Shown: positions 1 to 9,983, counted from the stretch's first letter. The stretch: DNA of 26,303 nt from SKVR01 sp037441525 (GCA_037441525.1 JBBISA010000055.1:1-26303); one strand, 5' to 3'. The notes: generated by a model not told the origin, from the sequence alone. Translations and numbers: made by a program.

Positions 1-3000
1 GAAGCGCCACAGGAGCCACTGTTACCGGCCTGCCTGCCGGACTCACCGCAACTGTCAATACCGGGGCCAGCACAGTTACCATCAGCGGAACTCCCACGGC
101 ATCAGGAACATATACCATAACCACAACAGGGCATACTGCCCCATGCGTGGCGGCTACCATTGGTGGTACCATCACTGTGAATCCATTGCCATTTGCGGCA
201 ATATCATACCCCGATGATCCTTATTGCAACTACCCGGGCGAAACGGCAACAGTAGTGTTTGCTCCTGGAAGCAATACTTCCGGAACATTCAGTTCAACTG
301 CAGGACTTGTTATTAACCATGTTACAGGAAGCATTGATCAGGGAAATAGTCTGCCAGGATTATATACAATTTCATATACTTTCACCAATGGCACTTGCAC
401 CAATACGGTAACAACGCCATTTTTCCTGCGCCCCTTGCCAGTAGCTGTTCTCCAATACAATCAGCCATCCTATTGCCAGGGCGATGGTGTAGCAACCATT
501 AACTTTATCTCCGGAATAAGTAATGGGGTTTATATGGTATTTGAAAAACCCGCTTCTATCCCGATAGCTAATATAAACATCAATAAAAGTACCGGAGCGG
601 TGCAACTTGGCAACTTACCTGCTGGCACCTATAAAATCCTTTATCTCATCTGGGATACTTTCTGCGAAAATGCAATTGAACTTCAATTTGAAGTAACTCC
701 AAGACCAACATTAACGGTATCTTCAACAAATACATTATGTGCCGGAGAAACTACCGGAACCGGAACAATTACCGCTCAGGCATTTGGTGGAAGCCTTCCC
801 TATACCTATGAATTACTTAACAGTCTTCAGGAAGTAATTGCATCGATTAATGGGGTGAATAACACGCCGCAAGTATTTACAGGATTACTGGCAGGAACTT
901 ACTTTGTAAGGGTTACGGATAATAAAAGTTGTGGTTCTCAGATTTCTAATGCAATTATTATCAATGCACCAGCCCCTATTACCATTGACCCGCATTCTCT
1001 GATAGTAAATAATGCCACCTGTAAGGGACTTTCCGACGGCTCAATACAGCTTATCGCCAACGGAGGGACAGGCACATTATCATTTTTCCTTGTTCAGGGC
1101 GGAAACGTGATTGCCGGCCCTCAGACTGGTTCGGCCAATTTTGCCGGATTGGCTGCAGGCACCTATTTTATTAGAATTGAAGATGCTTTGGGCTGCAACA
1201 TCCTTTCGCCACCATATACAATTGCAGAGCCAGCCGAACTGCTTCTCAATGCCGTTGTAGCCACTGATATTAAATGTACAGGTGACTTTGCAACCATTGA
1301 AGCCACAGCAACTCAGGGAACGCAACCATACGTATTTACACTTTGGCTTGCCGGAACTCAAATCCAGGGACCGGTTTCAGCAAATTCAGGCGAAACAGTA
1401 ACTTTTAACGGAATATCAGGTTCCGGCACATACATTATCAGAGTAACTGACACACAAAATTGCATAAAAGAAACCTCTGTTACAGTATCGTCACCTTCCC
1501 AGATTCAGCTTTTCACAATAACACCAACTGGCGCTAATAGCTATTGCGAGGGCAAAGGTGGAGTTTCAATAGGACTTGATGGCTCTGAATCCGGAACAGT
1601 TTATCACCTTTACCTTGATGGCATCAATACTGGTAACAATCTTGCCGGAACCGGCGGTGCACTAAACTTTGGTTTGTTTGCAACCCAAGGTACCTACACA
1701 ATTATTGCCATTGAACAGATAAATGGTTGCTCCCGCCTGATGAGTGGTGAAACCACCGTAATTATGTTGCCACAACCCGTGGTTCCTGTTGCTGCCAACA
1801 ACACAGTATGCTTTGATGGTAACGAATATACAGCAACAGCAACATCAGCACCCGGAACAACTCTTGCCTGGTACACCACCCAAACCGGAAATGCAGTGAG
1901 CGAAGCGCCTCGGGGAACTGCCCCTGGCACCTATACTTCATGGGCAGCGGCTGTCGACAATGTTACCAACTGCGAAAGTCCAAGAACTGAAGTTACCCTT
2001 GTAATTAACGCTTTACCCGATGCAACGATATCTTATGGACAAACAAGTTTTTGCCCTGAAGGCATTGCCAATGTTGTAATTGAAACCAATTCGGTGATTA
2101 TTTCGGGAACCTTCAGTGTTGCTCCAGCTTCAGGGCTCGACATTTCACCCGAAGGGAACCTGAATCTGAGTAATTCAGACCCCGGAACTTATACCATTAC
2201 CTATACCTTTACAGATGACAAAAATTGCACATCTGAAACATCGGTAATAATTTCTGTTGGCCAGGGACCTGCATTGGTTCTGACCATTCCCACCGAACCT
2301 GCATGCGCCGGCCAACCTGGTGGTTCCATCACAGTTCAGGCTTCCGGGGGTGTTCTACCTTATACCTATCAGTTGCTGAATGAGAGTTCTGAGATACTTG
2401 CCACCATTATCGCTGAAAATTCAAATCAAAGAGTGTTCGAAAACCTTCTTTCAGGAACTTACTTTGTCCGCGTAACCGATATCAACAATTGCGGCTCAAC
2501 CCTGTCGGCCCCGGTGATTATTAATCAACCCGAACCCATTGCCATAAACCCTGCATCATTGGTTACGAGCCACGTAACATGCAATGGTTTAACCAACGGT
2601 ACTATTTCGCTTACAGCTACCGGTGGAACCGGAGAACTAGTATTTACTCTTCTTCGGGGCGGAAACCCGGTTCAAGGCCCGCAAACCGGCGCCGCCAGTT
2701 TCACTGACCTATCGGCAGGCGTTTATCAGGTGCTTGTAACCGACCAGGCCAATTGTACTATTCTTTCTTCAGAAATAGAAATTACCGAACCCCAGGCTAT
2801 TGCAATTATTGCCACTGCTAATCCCGATATCGTCTGTGTGAATGATACGGCAAATATTGAAGTTACCGTAAACGGTGGCTCTCAACCATATAAAATAGCT
2901 CTTTGGTATAATGGAAATCAGGTTGGGGGCCCAATATCCGGTAACGATGGTCAAAAGATAGTATTTACAGCAATAGCACAATCTGGTTTGTATACCATAA

Positions 3001-6000
3001 TAGTTGAAGATGCGAATAATTGTATCCGCAATGCTCAGGTTACCATCTCAAGTCCCACTTTAGCGGCTGTCTTTACCCTGCAGGCTTCAGGAAATACCAC
3101 CTTCTGCCAGAATGAGCCAGGTACTGAACTTACCCTGAGCGGGAGCGAAACAGGTTACACCTACAATCTTTTAAGAGGCGCTGTGGTAATTGCGTCATTG
3201 CAGGGAACCGGCGCACCTCTTTCGTTTGGAATTCAAAGCATTACCGGTTCATATTCAGTAGTAGCAGTGAATAATTCCACCAATTGCTCTTCAACCATGG
3301 CAGGAGTTGTGGCAATAAATTCACTTCCCTTGCCAATTGCTTACTCAGTAGAAGGCGGTGGGAACTGGTGCGAAAATAGTAATGCACCAGTTGTTACTCT
3401 CTCTGGATCACAAATTGGTGTGGATTACACACTTCTGCTTGATGGCACTGTTACCGGCATTGTATTGGAAGGAACAGGCAACCCGCTTACCTTCTCCGGT
3501 TTGACTTCGGTAGGTATTTATACCATCAGGGCAGCAAACAAACTGACCGGATGCTTTGCTGCCATGAACGGATTTACAACCATTACACTCACAAATTTAC
3601 CGGTTGCTAATGTCAATGCTTCATCACTTGAAGTATGCCAGGGGGGCACCGTAACACTAACCGCATCAGGAATAGGAACTTATTTGTGGGAAACTAACCC
3701 TGTAATTGATCTTGGAGGAAATCAGAACCAACAAACCATTACCCTAACCCTTTCCACAACCACCACCTTTACACTTTCAGCAACCAATGCTTGCGGAACA
3801 TCGCAGGCGCAGGTTACCATATCAGTTGTTTCTGCCCCGATGGTCGACCTTGGTGATGACATTATTGCCTGCGAAGGTGAAACTATCCTTCTCGATGCAG
3901 GTTTCTTCGAAAATGCCATCTACCTGTGGTCAGACAATAGTACTAATCAAACCCTCGAGGTTACCCAGACAGGCATATACAAAGTACAAGTTACCAATCA
4001 GGTTACCAATTGTGTATCAAATGGTGAAATTGAAGTTACCTTCAACCCTGCTCCATTAGTAGCAGTGGGTAATGAACAAACCATTTGTGCCGGGCAGGAT
4101 GTGTATATCGGGTCAGAAGATCTTGAAGAAGTTCAGGGTTTAACTTATCGCTGGACCAGTATACCAGAAGATCCATCGCTCAACGAACCTTCCTTGATAA
4201 ATCCTTTGGTTTCACCGGTGACAACAACGGTTTATACACTCACAGCAACAAACACTGAAACTGGTTGTGAATCTGCGGCATCTGTAACCGTTACCGTAAT
4301 TGAATTAACTGCCGATGCAGGTGAAGACAAGGAAGTTTGCCCCGGTGAACCCATTACCATTGGCCCGTCTGATGTAAATGACACATTTACCTATACCTGG
4401 ACGTCGAGCAATCCTGATGAGCAGTTTGATTTTAATGTTGCTAACCCTGTGGTAAATCCAACATCTACAACCACCTATACACTCAGCATAGGATTTCCTG
4501 ACCTTACCTGTGTTGCAACAGGCACCGTGGTTATAAGTGTTTATCCTGCACCACAGGCATTTACCGGCCCCAATCAGGTAATCTGTCCGGGAGAATCAGC
4601 AACCCTGGGTACCATTTACACCGAACCCATGCCGGTTAATACCTATTTGTGGATAAGCAATCCTGAAGATTTAAGTATTAGTGATCCTGAAGTTTCGAAT
4701 CCGGTTGTAAGCCCAACGGTTACAACGGCTTATACACTCATCGAGACTTATCTTGCCACCGGTTGCTCAACGCAGAATAGTGTAACTGTTACTGTAGCCG
4801 AATTTCCCGAAATAAAAATCATAACCGATTCAGAAGTATGTGGCAACCTGCCAATAAACCTGGGAACTGCTGACAGAATGAACGGACTAACATATTCGTG
4901 GACATCTGAACCTGCCGGGTTTGTTAGCGACGAAGCTAATCCGGTGGTTATCCCACAGATTTATATTACTGAAGGCAACAATTCAGTAATTTTCAGGCTT
5001 ACAGTCTCCAATGGAAATTGTGAGTCTCAGGGTGAAGTTAAGCTAACTGTATACCCCAGCCCAACAGTTTTAATAGCCGAAGATATGGCCTTCTGCAGTG
5101 CTGCCCAGGCTCAGGGATTAATCATCGGAGGTGATGAAATACCAGGATACACTTACCGCTGGTCATCGGTGCCTGCGGGTTTCTCTTCAAGTATTGCCAA
5201 ACCATCGGTTAGCCCTACTCAAACCACAATTTATACCCTTGTGGTTACCGATAGCGAAACCGGCTGCTCAGCAAGCAAATCAGTTACCATTACCATAAAC
5301 GATCTTGCTCTCACCAATGCTGGTTTCCCGGTTATCTGCGAAAATGAAACTGAAGCACGCCTGGGAGCTAATGTTCGGATTAGTGGTGGCATGCCTCCCT
5401 TCCAGTTCTTCTGGACCGACAACAACGGAAACAACATTTCCAACGAAGAAAATCCGCTCGTTACCGAACCATTTGCCCAGTCATACAATCTTATGATTAT
5501 GGATCAGAGGGGATGTTTTGTAAATGCTACCCTTGCTGTGGTAAAACGTCCCAGCCCACCTGTGGAAATTTTTGTCGGAAATATGTCGGCTGGTGATGTA
5601 TATGCCCTTTACCCTGGACAGAGTGTAACCTTCGAAGCAATTCCAACAGGCTATAGCAGTTATGAGTTCTATGTTGTTGATGCTCCTGAAGGAGAACCAC
5701 AAGAAGGCCAAACCATAAATATTGGAGACGGACGACTGGTGCAGGCTGGCGAATTCAACACATATACTACCAGCGACTTGCGCGATGGCCAGAAAATTTA
5801 TGTAGTAGCTTACGACCAGGGATGTCCGGGAATGAGCCAAGTGGTTACCATTGTACTAAACATCCTTCCCAATGCCTTTACGCCTGATGGCGATGGATTC
5901 AACGACATATTCGGTGCAGGGGCTGAATTAAAAATATTCAGCAGATGGGGCCAGAAGGTATTTGAAGGAACGCGAGGCTGGGATGGAAAATACAATGGCA

Positions 6001-6101
6001 GAAAAGTTTCTCCTGGAACCTATTTTTATCTTATGAATATTTATGACCAAAATAACAAACGAACAACCGTGAAAGGTTCAGTAACGGTAATAATACAATA
6101 A
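1..6101 (+). CDS. SprB-like giant repeat adhesin with T9SS type B C-terminal domain (5' end outside the window)
   Basis: The frame is open from base 3, so the start and signal peptide lie upstream; over 2030 residues are visible. The visible part is a chain of about 80-90-residue beta-sandwich modules, each with a few cysteines. Positions 1-3600 hold SprB/PKD-like modules with the signature PYTY...GTYFVRVTD...C. Positions 3601-5560 hold eight Ig-like modules with the pattern C.GE...W.S...NP.VSP..TT.YTL...GC....VTV. The last 80 residues begin NAFTPDGDGFNDIF, contain KIFSRWGQKVFEG and W(D)GKYNG, and end PGTYFYLMN...KGSVTVI. That is the gliding-motility-associated (CHU_C / type B) sorting domain, known to send proteins through the type IX secretion system. 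The protein is inferred to be an exported cell-surface adhesin or motility filament. The downstream OmpA-family and PorP/SprF genes fit, since SprF-like proteins serve type B cargo. The exact ligand cannot be read from sequence. Confidence 0.92.
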   Translation, partial: SATGATVTGLPAGLTATVNTGASTVTISGTPTASGTYTITTTGHTAPCVAATIGGTITVNPLPFAAISYPDDPYCNYPGETATVVFAPGSNTSGTFSSTAGLVINHVTGSIDQGNSLPGLYTISYTFTNGTCTNTVTTPFFLRPLPVAVLQYNQPSYCQGDGVATINFISGISNGVYMVFEKPASIPIANININKSTGAVQLGNLPAGTYKILYLIWDTFCENAIELQFEVTPRPTLTVSSTNTLCAGETTGTGTITAQAFGGSLPYTYELLNSLQEVIASINGVNNTPQVFTGLLAGTYFVRVTDNKSCGSQISNAIIINAPAPITIDPHSLIVNNATCKGLSDGSIQLIANGGTGTLSFFLVQGGNVIAGPQTGSANFAGLAAGTYFIRIEDALGCNILSPPYTIAEPAELLLNAVVATDIKCTGDFATIEATATQGTQPYVFTLWLAGTQIQGPVSANSGETVTFNGISGSGTYIIRVTDTQNCIKETSVTVSSPSQIQLFTITPTGANSYCEGKGGVSIGLDGSESGTVYHLYLDGINTGNNLAGTGGALNFGLFATQGTYTIIAIEQINGCSRLMSGETTVIMLPQPVVPVAANNTVCFDGNEYTATATSAPGTTLAWYTTQTGNAVSEAPRGTAPGTYTSWAAAVDNVTNCESPRTEVTLVINALPDATISYGQTSFCPEGIANVVIETNSVIISGTFSVAPASGLDISPEGNLNLSNSDPGTYTITYTFTDDKNCTSETSVIISVGQGPALVLTIPTEPACAGQPGGSITVQASGGVLPYTYQLLNESSEILATIIAENSNQRVFENLLSGTYFVRVTDINNCGSTLSAPVIINQPEPIAINPASLVTSHVTCNGLTNGTISLTATGGTGELVFTLLRGGNPVQGPQTGAASFTDLSAGVYQVLVTDQANCTILSSEIEITEPQAIAIIATANPDIVCVNDTANIEVTVNGGSQPYKIALWYNGNQVGGPISGNDGQKIVFTAIAQSGLYTIIVEDANNCIRNAQVTISSPTLAAVFTLQASGNTTFCQNEPGTELTLSGSETGYTYNLLRGAVVIASLQGTGAPLSFGIQSITGSYSVVAVNNSTNCSSTMAGVVAINSLPLPIAYSVEGGGNWCENSNAPVVTLSGSQIGVDYTLLLDGTVTGIVLEGTGNPLTFSGLTSVGIYTIRAANKLTGCFAAMNGFTTITLTNLPVANVNASSLEVCQGGTVTLTASGIGTYLWETNPVIDLGGNQNQQTITLTLSTTTTFTLSATNACGTSQAQVTISVVSAPMVDLGDDIIACEGETILLDAGFFENAIYLWSDNSTNQTLEVTQTGIYKVQVTNQVTNCVSNGEIEVTFNPAPLVAVGNEQTICAGQDVYIGSEDLEEVQGLTYRWTSIPEDPSLNEPSLINPLVSPVTTTVYTLTATNTETGCESAASVTVTVIELTADAGEDKEVCPGEPITIGPSDVNDTFTYTWTSSNPDEQFDFNVANPVVNPTSTTTYTLSIGFPDLTCVATGTVVISVYPAPQAFTGPNQVICPGESATLGTIYTEPMPVNTYLWISNPEDLSISDPEVSNPVVSPTVTTAYTLIETYLATGCSTQNSVTVTVAEFPEIKIITDSEVCGNLPINLGTADRMNGLTYSWTSEPAGFVSDEANPVVIPQIYITEGNNSVIFRLTVSNGNCESQGEVKLTVYPSPTVLIAEDMAFCSAAQAQGLIIGGDEIPGYTYRWSSVPAGFSSSIAKPSVSPTQTTIYTLVVTDSETGCSASKSVTITINDLALTNAGFPVICENETEARLGANVRISGGMPPFQFFWTDNNGNNISNEENPLVTEPFAQSYNLMIMDQRGCFVNATLAVVKRPSPPVEIFVGNMSAGDVYALYPGQSVTFEAIPTGYSSYEFYVVDAPEGEPQEGQTINIGDGRLVQAGEFNTYTTSDLRDGQKIYVVAYDQGCPGMSQVVTIVLNILPNAFTPDGDGFNDIFGAGAELKIFSRWGQKVFEGTRGWDGKYNGRKVSPGTYFYLMNIYDQNNKRTTVKGSVTVIIQ
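440..3340 (+). repeat. Long-period duplicated five-module block inside the adhesin gene (about 440-1790 and 2000-3340)
   Basis: Two stretches of the adhesin line up in register at an offset of roughly 1555-1565 bases. Paired landmarks are LQYNQPSYC with ISYGQTSFC, GGSLPYTYELLN with GGVLPYTYQLLN, LAGTYFVRVTDNKSCGS with LSGTYFVRVTDINNCGS, GGTGTLSFFLVQGGN with GGTGELVFTLLRGGN, and LDGSESGTVYHLYLDG with LSGSETGYTYNLLRGA. The module order is the same in both copies. Some DNA stretches, such as that encoding GTYFV, are nearly identical. A further partial copy of the last module follows at about 3334-3600. Confidence 0.75.
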
Positions 6102-6109
6102 AATGCCAC

Positions 6110-6139
6110 GGTTCCCCTTAATTATTATATAGGGGAACC
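6110..6139 (+). terminator. Hairpin after the adhesin gene
   Basis: A perfect 9-bp inverted repeat (GGTTCCCCT at 6110-6118, AGGGGAACC at 6131-6139) with a 12-base AT-rich loop begins 8 bases after the adhesin stop codon. No T-run follows it, so it could be a partial terminator, an mRNA 3'-end stabiliser that tunes the ratio of adhesin to the downstream genes, or both. Confidence 0.55.
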
Positions 6140-6249
6140 TTCGGGTAGATTAATGCGTATAAAGCTTTAAACAGGTTTATATCCATTAACCCGGTACTTT
6201 GCAGCTGACCCACAAATGAAGTTGCAAATTGCTTAATATCAATGATTAA

Positions 6250-8820
6250 ATGAAGAGATTTTATATTTACATATTCTGTTTTCTCTTTTCGGTACCCGGA
6301 TGGTCACAAACGCGTACACAACAACGAATTGCTGTTGGAGATAATTATTTTAACAATGAACAGTTTCACCAGGCAATAAGTGTTTATCAGCGGATTTTAA
6401 GAAGAGAAAAACAAGCCGATGCCAAAAGAGAAATCTCTTTCAAGTTGGGTGAATCTTATCGTCGCCTTCTTAACTATAGTGAAGCCAAAAAATGGTATAC
6501 CATCGCACTTAATCTGGGCTATGATAATCCCATGGTTTACCTTCAGCTCAGCGATATGACCCTGGGACTTGAAGAATTTGATCTGTCATTAACCTACATT
6601 GAACAATATCTGCACCTTGTACCCAACGACCCAAGAGGTTTAAAACTGAAACAATCGGCTCAGTTTGCCCGTGAAAATTATTCTACCGAAACTATTTTCG
6701 AAGTTTCAAACGAAAAAAGACTCAATAATCAGGGACAACAATGGGGAGCCGGGTTTCTGGAGAATGTGGCCATAATGTATACCGACCAGGCAAAGGTTGA
6801 CGCACAATTTGATATTGATATCCGCCTTCGATATAATAATGTGTTTTATTGGGTTTGGATGTCTCGTACCCTGAAGGAAAGAATTGTTTTTTCATCAACC
6901 CAACCCTTTGTTGGCACATCCGATGGTTATTCAAACATATACCAGGCTACCTTCAACCGAAGACTGGGTGACTGGGATATGCCCCAGCTTCTTAAGGGAG
7001 ATATCAATTCAGACTATTATGATGGTTTCCTTTCGTATGACAAACAAAACGACATAGCCTATTTCATGAACAGCGGTGGAGCAACCGGAAATCGCAAATC
7101 AGCTGATATATATACTTCTAAGTATAATTCGCAGAACGATACCTGGGCAGCCCCAACAATGTTTCCTTTCAATAGCGACGATTTTAATACTGGATATCCC
7201 AGTATTTCTGAGGATGGCAATACCCTGTACTTTGCCTCTGATATGCCAGGGGGGTATGGGGGCTACGATATTTATGTTATAAAAAAGGATATCGAAGGAA
7301 GCTGGGGTGAACCCAAGAACCTTGGGCCGGCAATTAATACTGCATTCAACGACTCCTACCCTTTTATTGCCGGCGGTGTGCTTTACTTCTCCTCTTATGG
7401 TCACCCCGGCTTTGGAGGTTTTGATGTTTTCTATTCCTTAGTGAAAGAAAATGACGAATTTGCAAATCCCATTAACATGGGAGTACCTGTAAACAGTAGC
7501 GCTGATGATTTTGGTTTTATTATTGACGATAGCTACACCCGTGGTTTTTTAAGCAGTAACCGCCCTGGCGGAAGTGGCGAGGACGATCTATTCTCTTTCA
7601 GGGTAGTGCCTAAAACCTTTACGGCCCAGGGGCGCGTAACTGACATGATTAGTGGTGAACCTGTCGGTGGTATCGAGTTGTTTTTTTACGACGATAAAAA
7701 CAACTTTTTCTCAACTACAACCAATCGCGATGGATTCTACAATCTGCCCGAACTCAGCACCGATATGAACTATTATATCACGGCCTACCCCGATGGCTAT
7801 GTGGAACTTGCCGACACTCTGGCCGTCCGCGACCAATTGCTTGCCAACAGGTTTAAAGTGATACGGGATTTTGAAAAAAACCTCACATTGATTCCTGCTG
7901 ACCTTATGGCTGCCCAAACATCGGCCAACGGAAAGCAAACCAGCGGATTGCCGGATCTTTCAAAACCAGAAGATATAATTACCGAGAATCTGCTTAATGG
8001 TCAACAAATAGTGGTTGAAAAACCAAAAACAGAACAACCTGCGATAGTTGAAAAACCCGTGGAAGTTGTTATTCCAAAAGTTGACACCCCCTTAACCCCC
8101 AGTTTTAACCTGAATGCCGATGGTTTCCCAATGATATATTTCGAGTTTGGGAAATCAGAACTTACTCCAACCGCATTAGCTCAGCTCGACGTAGTTATAA
8201 ATTACATGAGGGCAAATCCTGGCCGCGGACTGATAGTTCATGCCCATACCGATGTAATCAGTGGTTACCTGTTCAACCTGTTCCTGTCGCAACAACGGGC
8301 ACAAAGCATTCTTAACCATTTGAAGAGTAAAAACATTGACCCAGTGCGCATTTATCCCCGCGGATACGGAAAAACCCAACTCGCCATAACCGATGCACGC
8401 ACCGAAGAAGAACATGCAAAGAACCGCAGGGCGCATTTCGAATCCATCCCGATAGAACAATTACAGGCATACCTCAACATTGCATCGCGCCATAGTTTCC
8501 GCTACCTGAATTCACCGCAAAAAGAAGCCTATTTCGCAACAGGTATTGAATTTATGGTGCAGTTTATTGCAAGCAATGTCCCTATCAACCCGCAATATTA
8601 CAAGAAGATTATGGACAATCTTCCTGATGTTGATATAATCTATTATTACGATAACGACCGCTATCATCGCTACCTTGTAGGAAGTTTCAAGGATTTCAAC
8701 GCTGCATTCGAAATGCAGCGAACCCTCAGGCAACTTGGTTACGAGATATATGTAGTGGCGTTTAACAACGGAGAAAGAATTCCTGTGAGCAGGGCAAGAA
8801 GGCTTGCAGGGGAATTGTAA
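6250..8820 (+). CDS. PorE/SprD-like OmpA-family protein: TPR, beta-propeller, CarbReg-like, OmpA and SPOR-like domains
   Basis: An 856-residue exported protein. The first 20 residues form a signal peptide ending about WSQ; no convincing lipobox is seen. TPR-like helices cover about residues 28-140 (FNNEQFHQAISVYQRIL, YSEAKKWYTIALNLGY). PD40/WD40-like propeller blades cover about 230-450 (SEDGNTLYFASDMPGGYGGYDIYV, then GGVLYFSSYGHPGFGGFDVFYS). A carboxypeptidase-regulatory-like domain lies at about 457-545 (GRVTDMISGEPVGGIEL...NRDGFYNLPEL). An OmpA peptidoglycan-binding domain lies at about 627-730 (YFEFGKSELT, HTDVISG, LSQQRAQSIL, NRRAHFE). The C-terminus (about 770-856, RYHRYLVGSFKDFNAA) looks SPOR-like. 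TPR, propeller, CRD and OmpA in this order is the architecture of PorE, which anchors the T9SS to peptidoglycan; SprD next to sprB also has an OmpA domain. Its place between adhesin and PorP/SprF supports a T9SS role. Which one is inference. A weak promoter-like GTACTTTG lies at 6194-6201. Confidence 0.88.
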   Translation: MKRFYIYIFCFLFSVPGWSQTRTQQRIAVGDNYFNNEQFHQAISVYQRILRREKQADAKREISFKLGESYRRLLNYSEAKKWYTIALNLGYDNPMVYLQLSDMTLGLEEFDLSLTYIEQYLHLVPNDPRGLKLKQSAQFARENYSTETIFEVSNEKRLNNQGQQWGAGFLENVAIMYTDQAKVDAQFDIDIRLRYNNVFYWVWMSRTLKERIVFSSTQPFVGTSDGYSNIYQATFNRRLGDWDMPQLLKGDINSDYYDGFLSYDKQNDIAYFMNSGGATGNRKSADIYTSKYNSQNDTWAAPTMFPFNSDDFNTGYPSISEDGNTLYFASDMPGGYGGYDIYVIKKDIEGSWGEPKNLGPAINTAFNDSYPFIAGGVLYFSSYGHPGFGGFDVFYSLVKENDEFANPINMGVPVNSSADDFGFIIDDSYTRGFLSSNRPGGSGEDDLFSFRVVPKTFTAQGRVTDMISGEPVGGIELFFYDDKNNFFSTTTNRDGFYNLPELSTDMNYYITAYPDGYVELADTLAVRDQLLANRFKVIRDFEKNLTLIPADLMAAQTSANGKQTSGLPDLSKPEDIITENLLNGQQIVVEKPKTEQPAIVEKPVEVVIPKVDTPLTPSFNLNADGFPMIYFEFGKSELTPTALAQLDVVINYMRANPGRGLIVHAHTDVISGYLFNLFLSQQRAQSILNHLKSKNIDPVRIYPRGYGKTQLAITDARTEEEHAKNRRAHFESIPIEQLQAYLNIASRHSFRYLNSPQKEAYFATGIEFMVQFIASNVPINPQYYKKIMDNLPDVDIIYYYDNDRYHRYLVGSFKDFNAAFEMQRTLRQLGYEIYVVAFNNGERIPVSRARRLAGEL

Positions 8821-8903
8821 ACATACCGGCGCGAAAAACCTGGAGGTTGCCTTGCCGAAAACCCCGTGGAATTTTCGCACCAATTATTAATAAACATTCT
8901 CTT

Positions 8904-9824
8904 ATGAACAGAAAGTTATCTCTTGCAACTGTGGTTTTGTCCCTATCGGTCTGGTTTTCCTATGGTCAGAACGACCACCATTTTAGCCAGTACATGTTCA
9001 ATGAAACCATCTTTAACCCTGCGGCTATCGAGATTTCCAATACCATAAATGCATCGCTGGTGGCAAGGCAGCAATGGGTAGGCTGGGAAAATGCCCCGTC
9101 TTCACAGGCATTAAACGGAAGCACATACGTTCAGGATCTTTTTGGAGGCGTAGGGGTAAATCTGCTTTACGACCGGCTGGGCTACGAAAGCTTCATTACA
9201 GCCCGGGCGTTTTATGCCTTCCCTGTGCAGGTAGGTGTGCTTTCGAGCCTTACCTTTGGATTGGGAGCGGGAATAGTAAACCGTACCATCGACGGAACAA
9301 AACTACGCTACGATGATATGACCGACCCCAATGCCATTTACACCCGCGAGAATTTTTTCAGACCCGATTTCAATTTTGGCACCGAATACGTTGACCCCAA
9401 TCTTACCGTGGGCTTTGCCGTCAATCACCTGTACCGCTCGGTAAGAGGGTCAAAAAGCGATTATGCTCCCCGACATTATTATCTTTATGCCAAATATCTT
9501 TTCGAAGATGTTTTTCGTGGTGTCGATATTCAACCCTACATCCTGTTTAAAAGCAGCTGGTTTCTTACCCAGTTCGATCTAAATGTGATTGGTATTTACG
9601 ACAATATACTGTGGGGCGGGTTTTCTTACCGGCTTGGTGATGCTGTTTCGGCCATGGTGGGTTATTTCATCACCCCCGAAATAAAAGTAGGATACGCCTA
9701 CGACTATGCCATTGGCTTAAGCCGGGGATATAATGGCGGTTCGCACGAAATTATGATAAGTACAACTTTTGAAGGGTTTAATCGTACCCGGGTAACCCCA
9801 AAAACACCCCGTATCTTCAACTAG
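8904..9824 (+). CDS. PorP/SprF-family type IX secretion outer-membrane protein
   Basis: A 306-residue protein. The frame is open further upstream (to 8847), but the ATG at 8904 is chosen because it gives a clean signal peptide of about 21 residues (MNRKLSLATVV...SYG followed by QND) and the usual family length of about 300. The start of the mature protein, HHFSQYMFNETIFNPAA, matches the PorP/SprF hallmark xHFSQYxxxxxxxNPA. The rest alternates short aromatic and glycine-rich strands (VGVNLLYDRLGYES, LSSLTFGLGAGIVN, VGYAYDYAIGLSRGYNGGSHEIMIS), as expected for an outer-membrane beta-barrel. Family members are known to be needed for secretion or surface attachment of specific type B cargo such as SprB. 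The gene lies 83 bp after the OmpA-family gene and is probably in one transcription unit with it and the adhesin. A strong terminator follows. Confidence 0.9.
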   Translation: MNRKLSLATVVLSLSVWFSYGQNDHHFSQYMFNETIFNPAAIEISNTINASLVARQQWVGWENAPSSQALNGSTYVQDLFGGVGVNLLYDRLGYESFITARAFYAFPVQVGVLSSLTFGLGAGIVNRTIDGTKLRYDDMTDPNAIYTRENFFRPDFNFGTEYVDPNLTVGFAVNHLYRSVRGSKSDYAPRHYYLYAKYLFEDVFRGVDIQPYILFKSSWFLTQFDLNVIGIYDNILWGGFSYRLGDAVSAMVGYFITPEIKVGYAYDYAIGLSRGYNGGSHEIMISTTFEGFNRTRVTPKTPRIFN

Positions 9825-9853
9825 AAAACACTTAAATTTTCTTTGCCATCATG

Positions 9854-9889
9854 AAAACCCCTGAGGCCCGAACATCCAGGGGGTTTTTT
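9854..9889 (+). terminator. Intrinsic terminator after the PorP/SprF gene
   Basis: AAAACCCC(TG) at 9854-9863 pairs with (CA)GGGGGTTTT at 9877-9887, with a single bulged G and a short loop. A run of six T follows (9884-9889). It closes the T9SS operon. The opposite strand ends the stem in only four T, so it may act weakly on the convergent HAD gene. Confidence 0.8.
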
Positions 9890-9983
9890 ATTATTCTTCT
9901 CCCCTTGCCCCGACAATTCAAACCATCTAAGCTATTCTGGCTTTAAATTTCTATCTCTGTTATCCATTCCTGGCAACCTATTT

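Noticed and set aside
440..5560. CRISPR-like or simple DNA repeats in the adhesin gene
   Set aside because: The repetition is at protein-module level with diverged DNA and an open frame; there are no short identical repeats with spacers.
8831..8878. GCGAAAA/TTTTCGC inverted repeat before the PorP/SprF gene as a terminator
   Set aside because: The arms are short, the loop is over 30 bases and there is no T-run, so it is not convincing as a terminator.
8847..8903. Earlier start for the PorP/SprF-family gene
   Set aside because: It would bury the signal peptide behind 19 unrelated residues; the ATG at 8904 fits the family.
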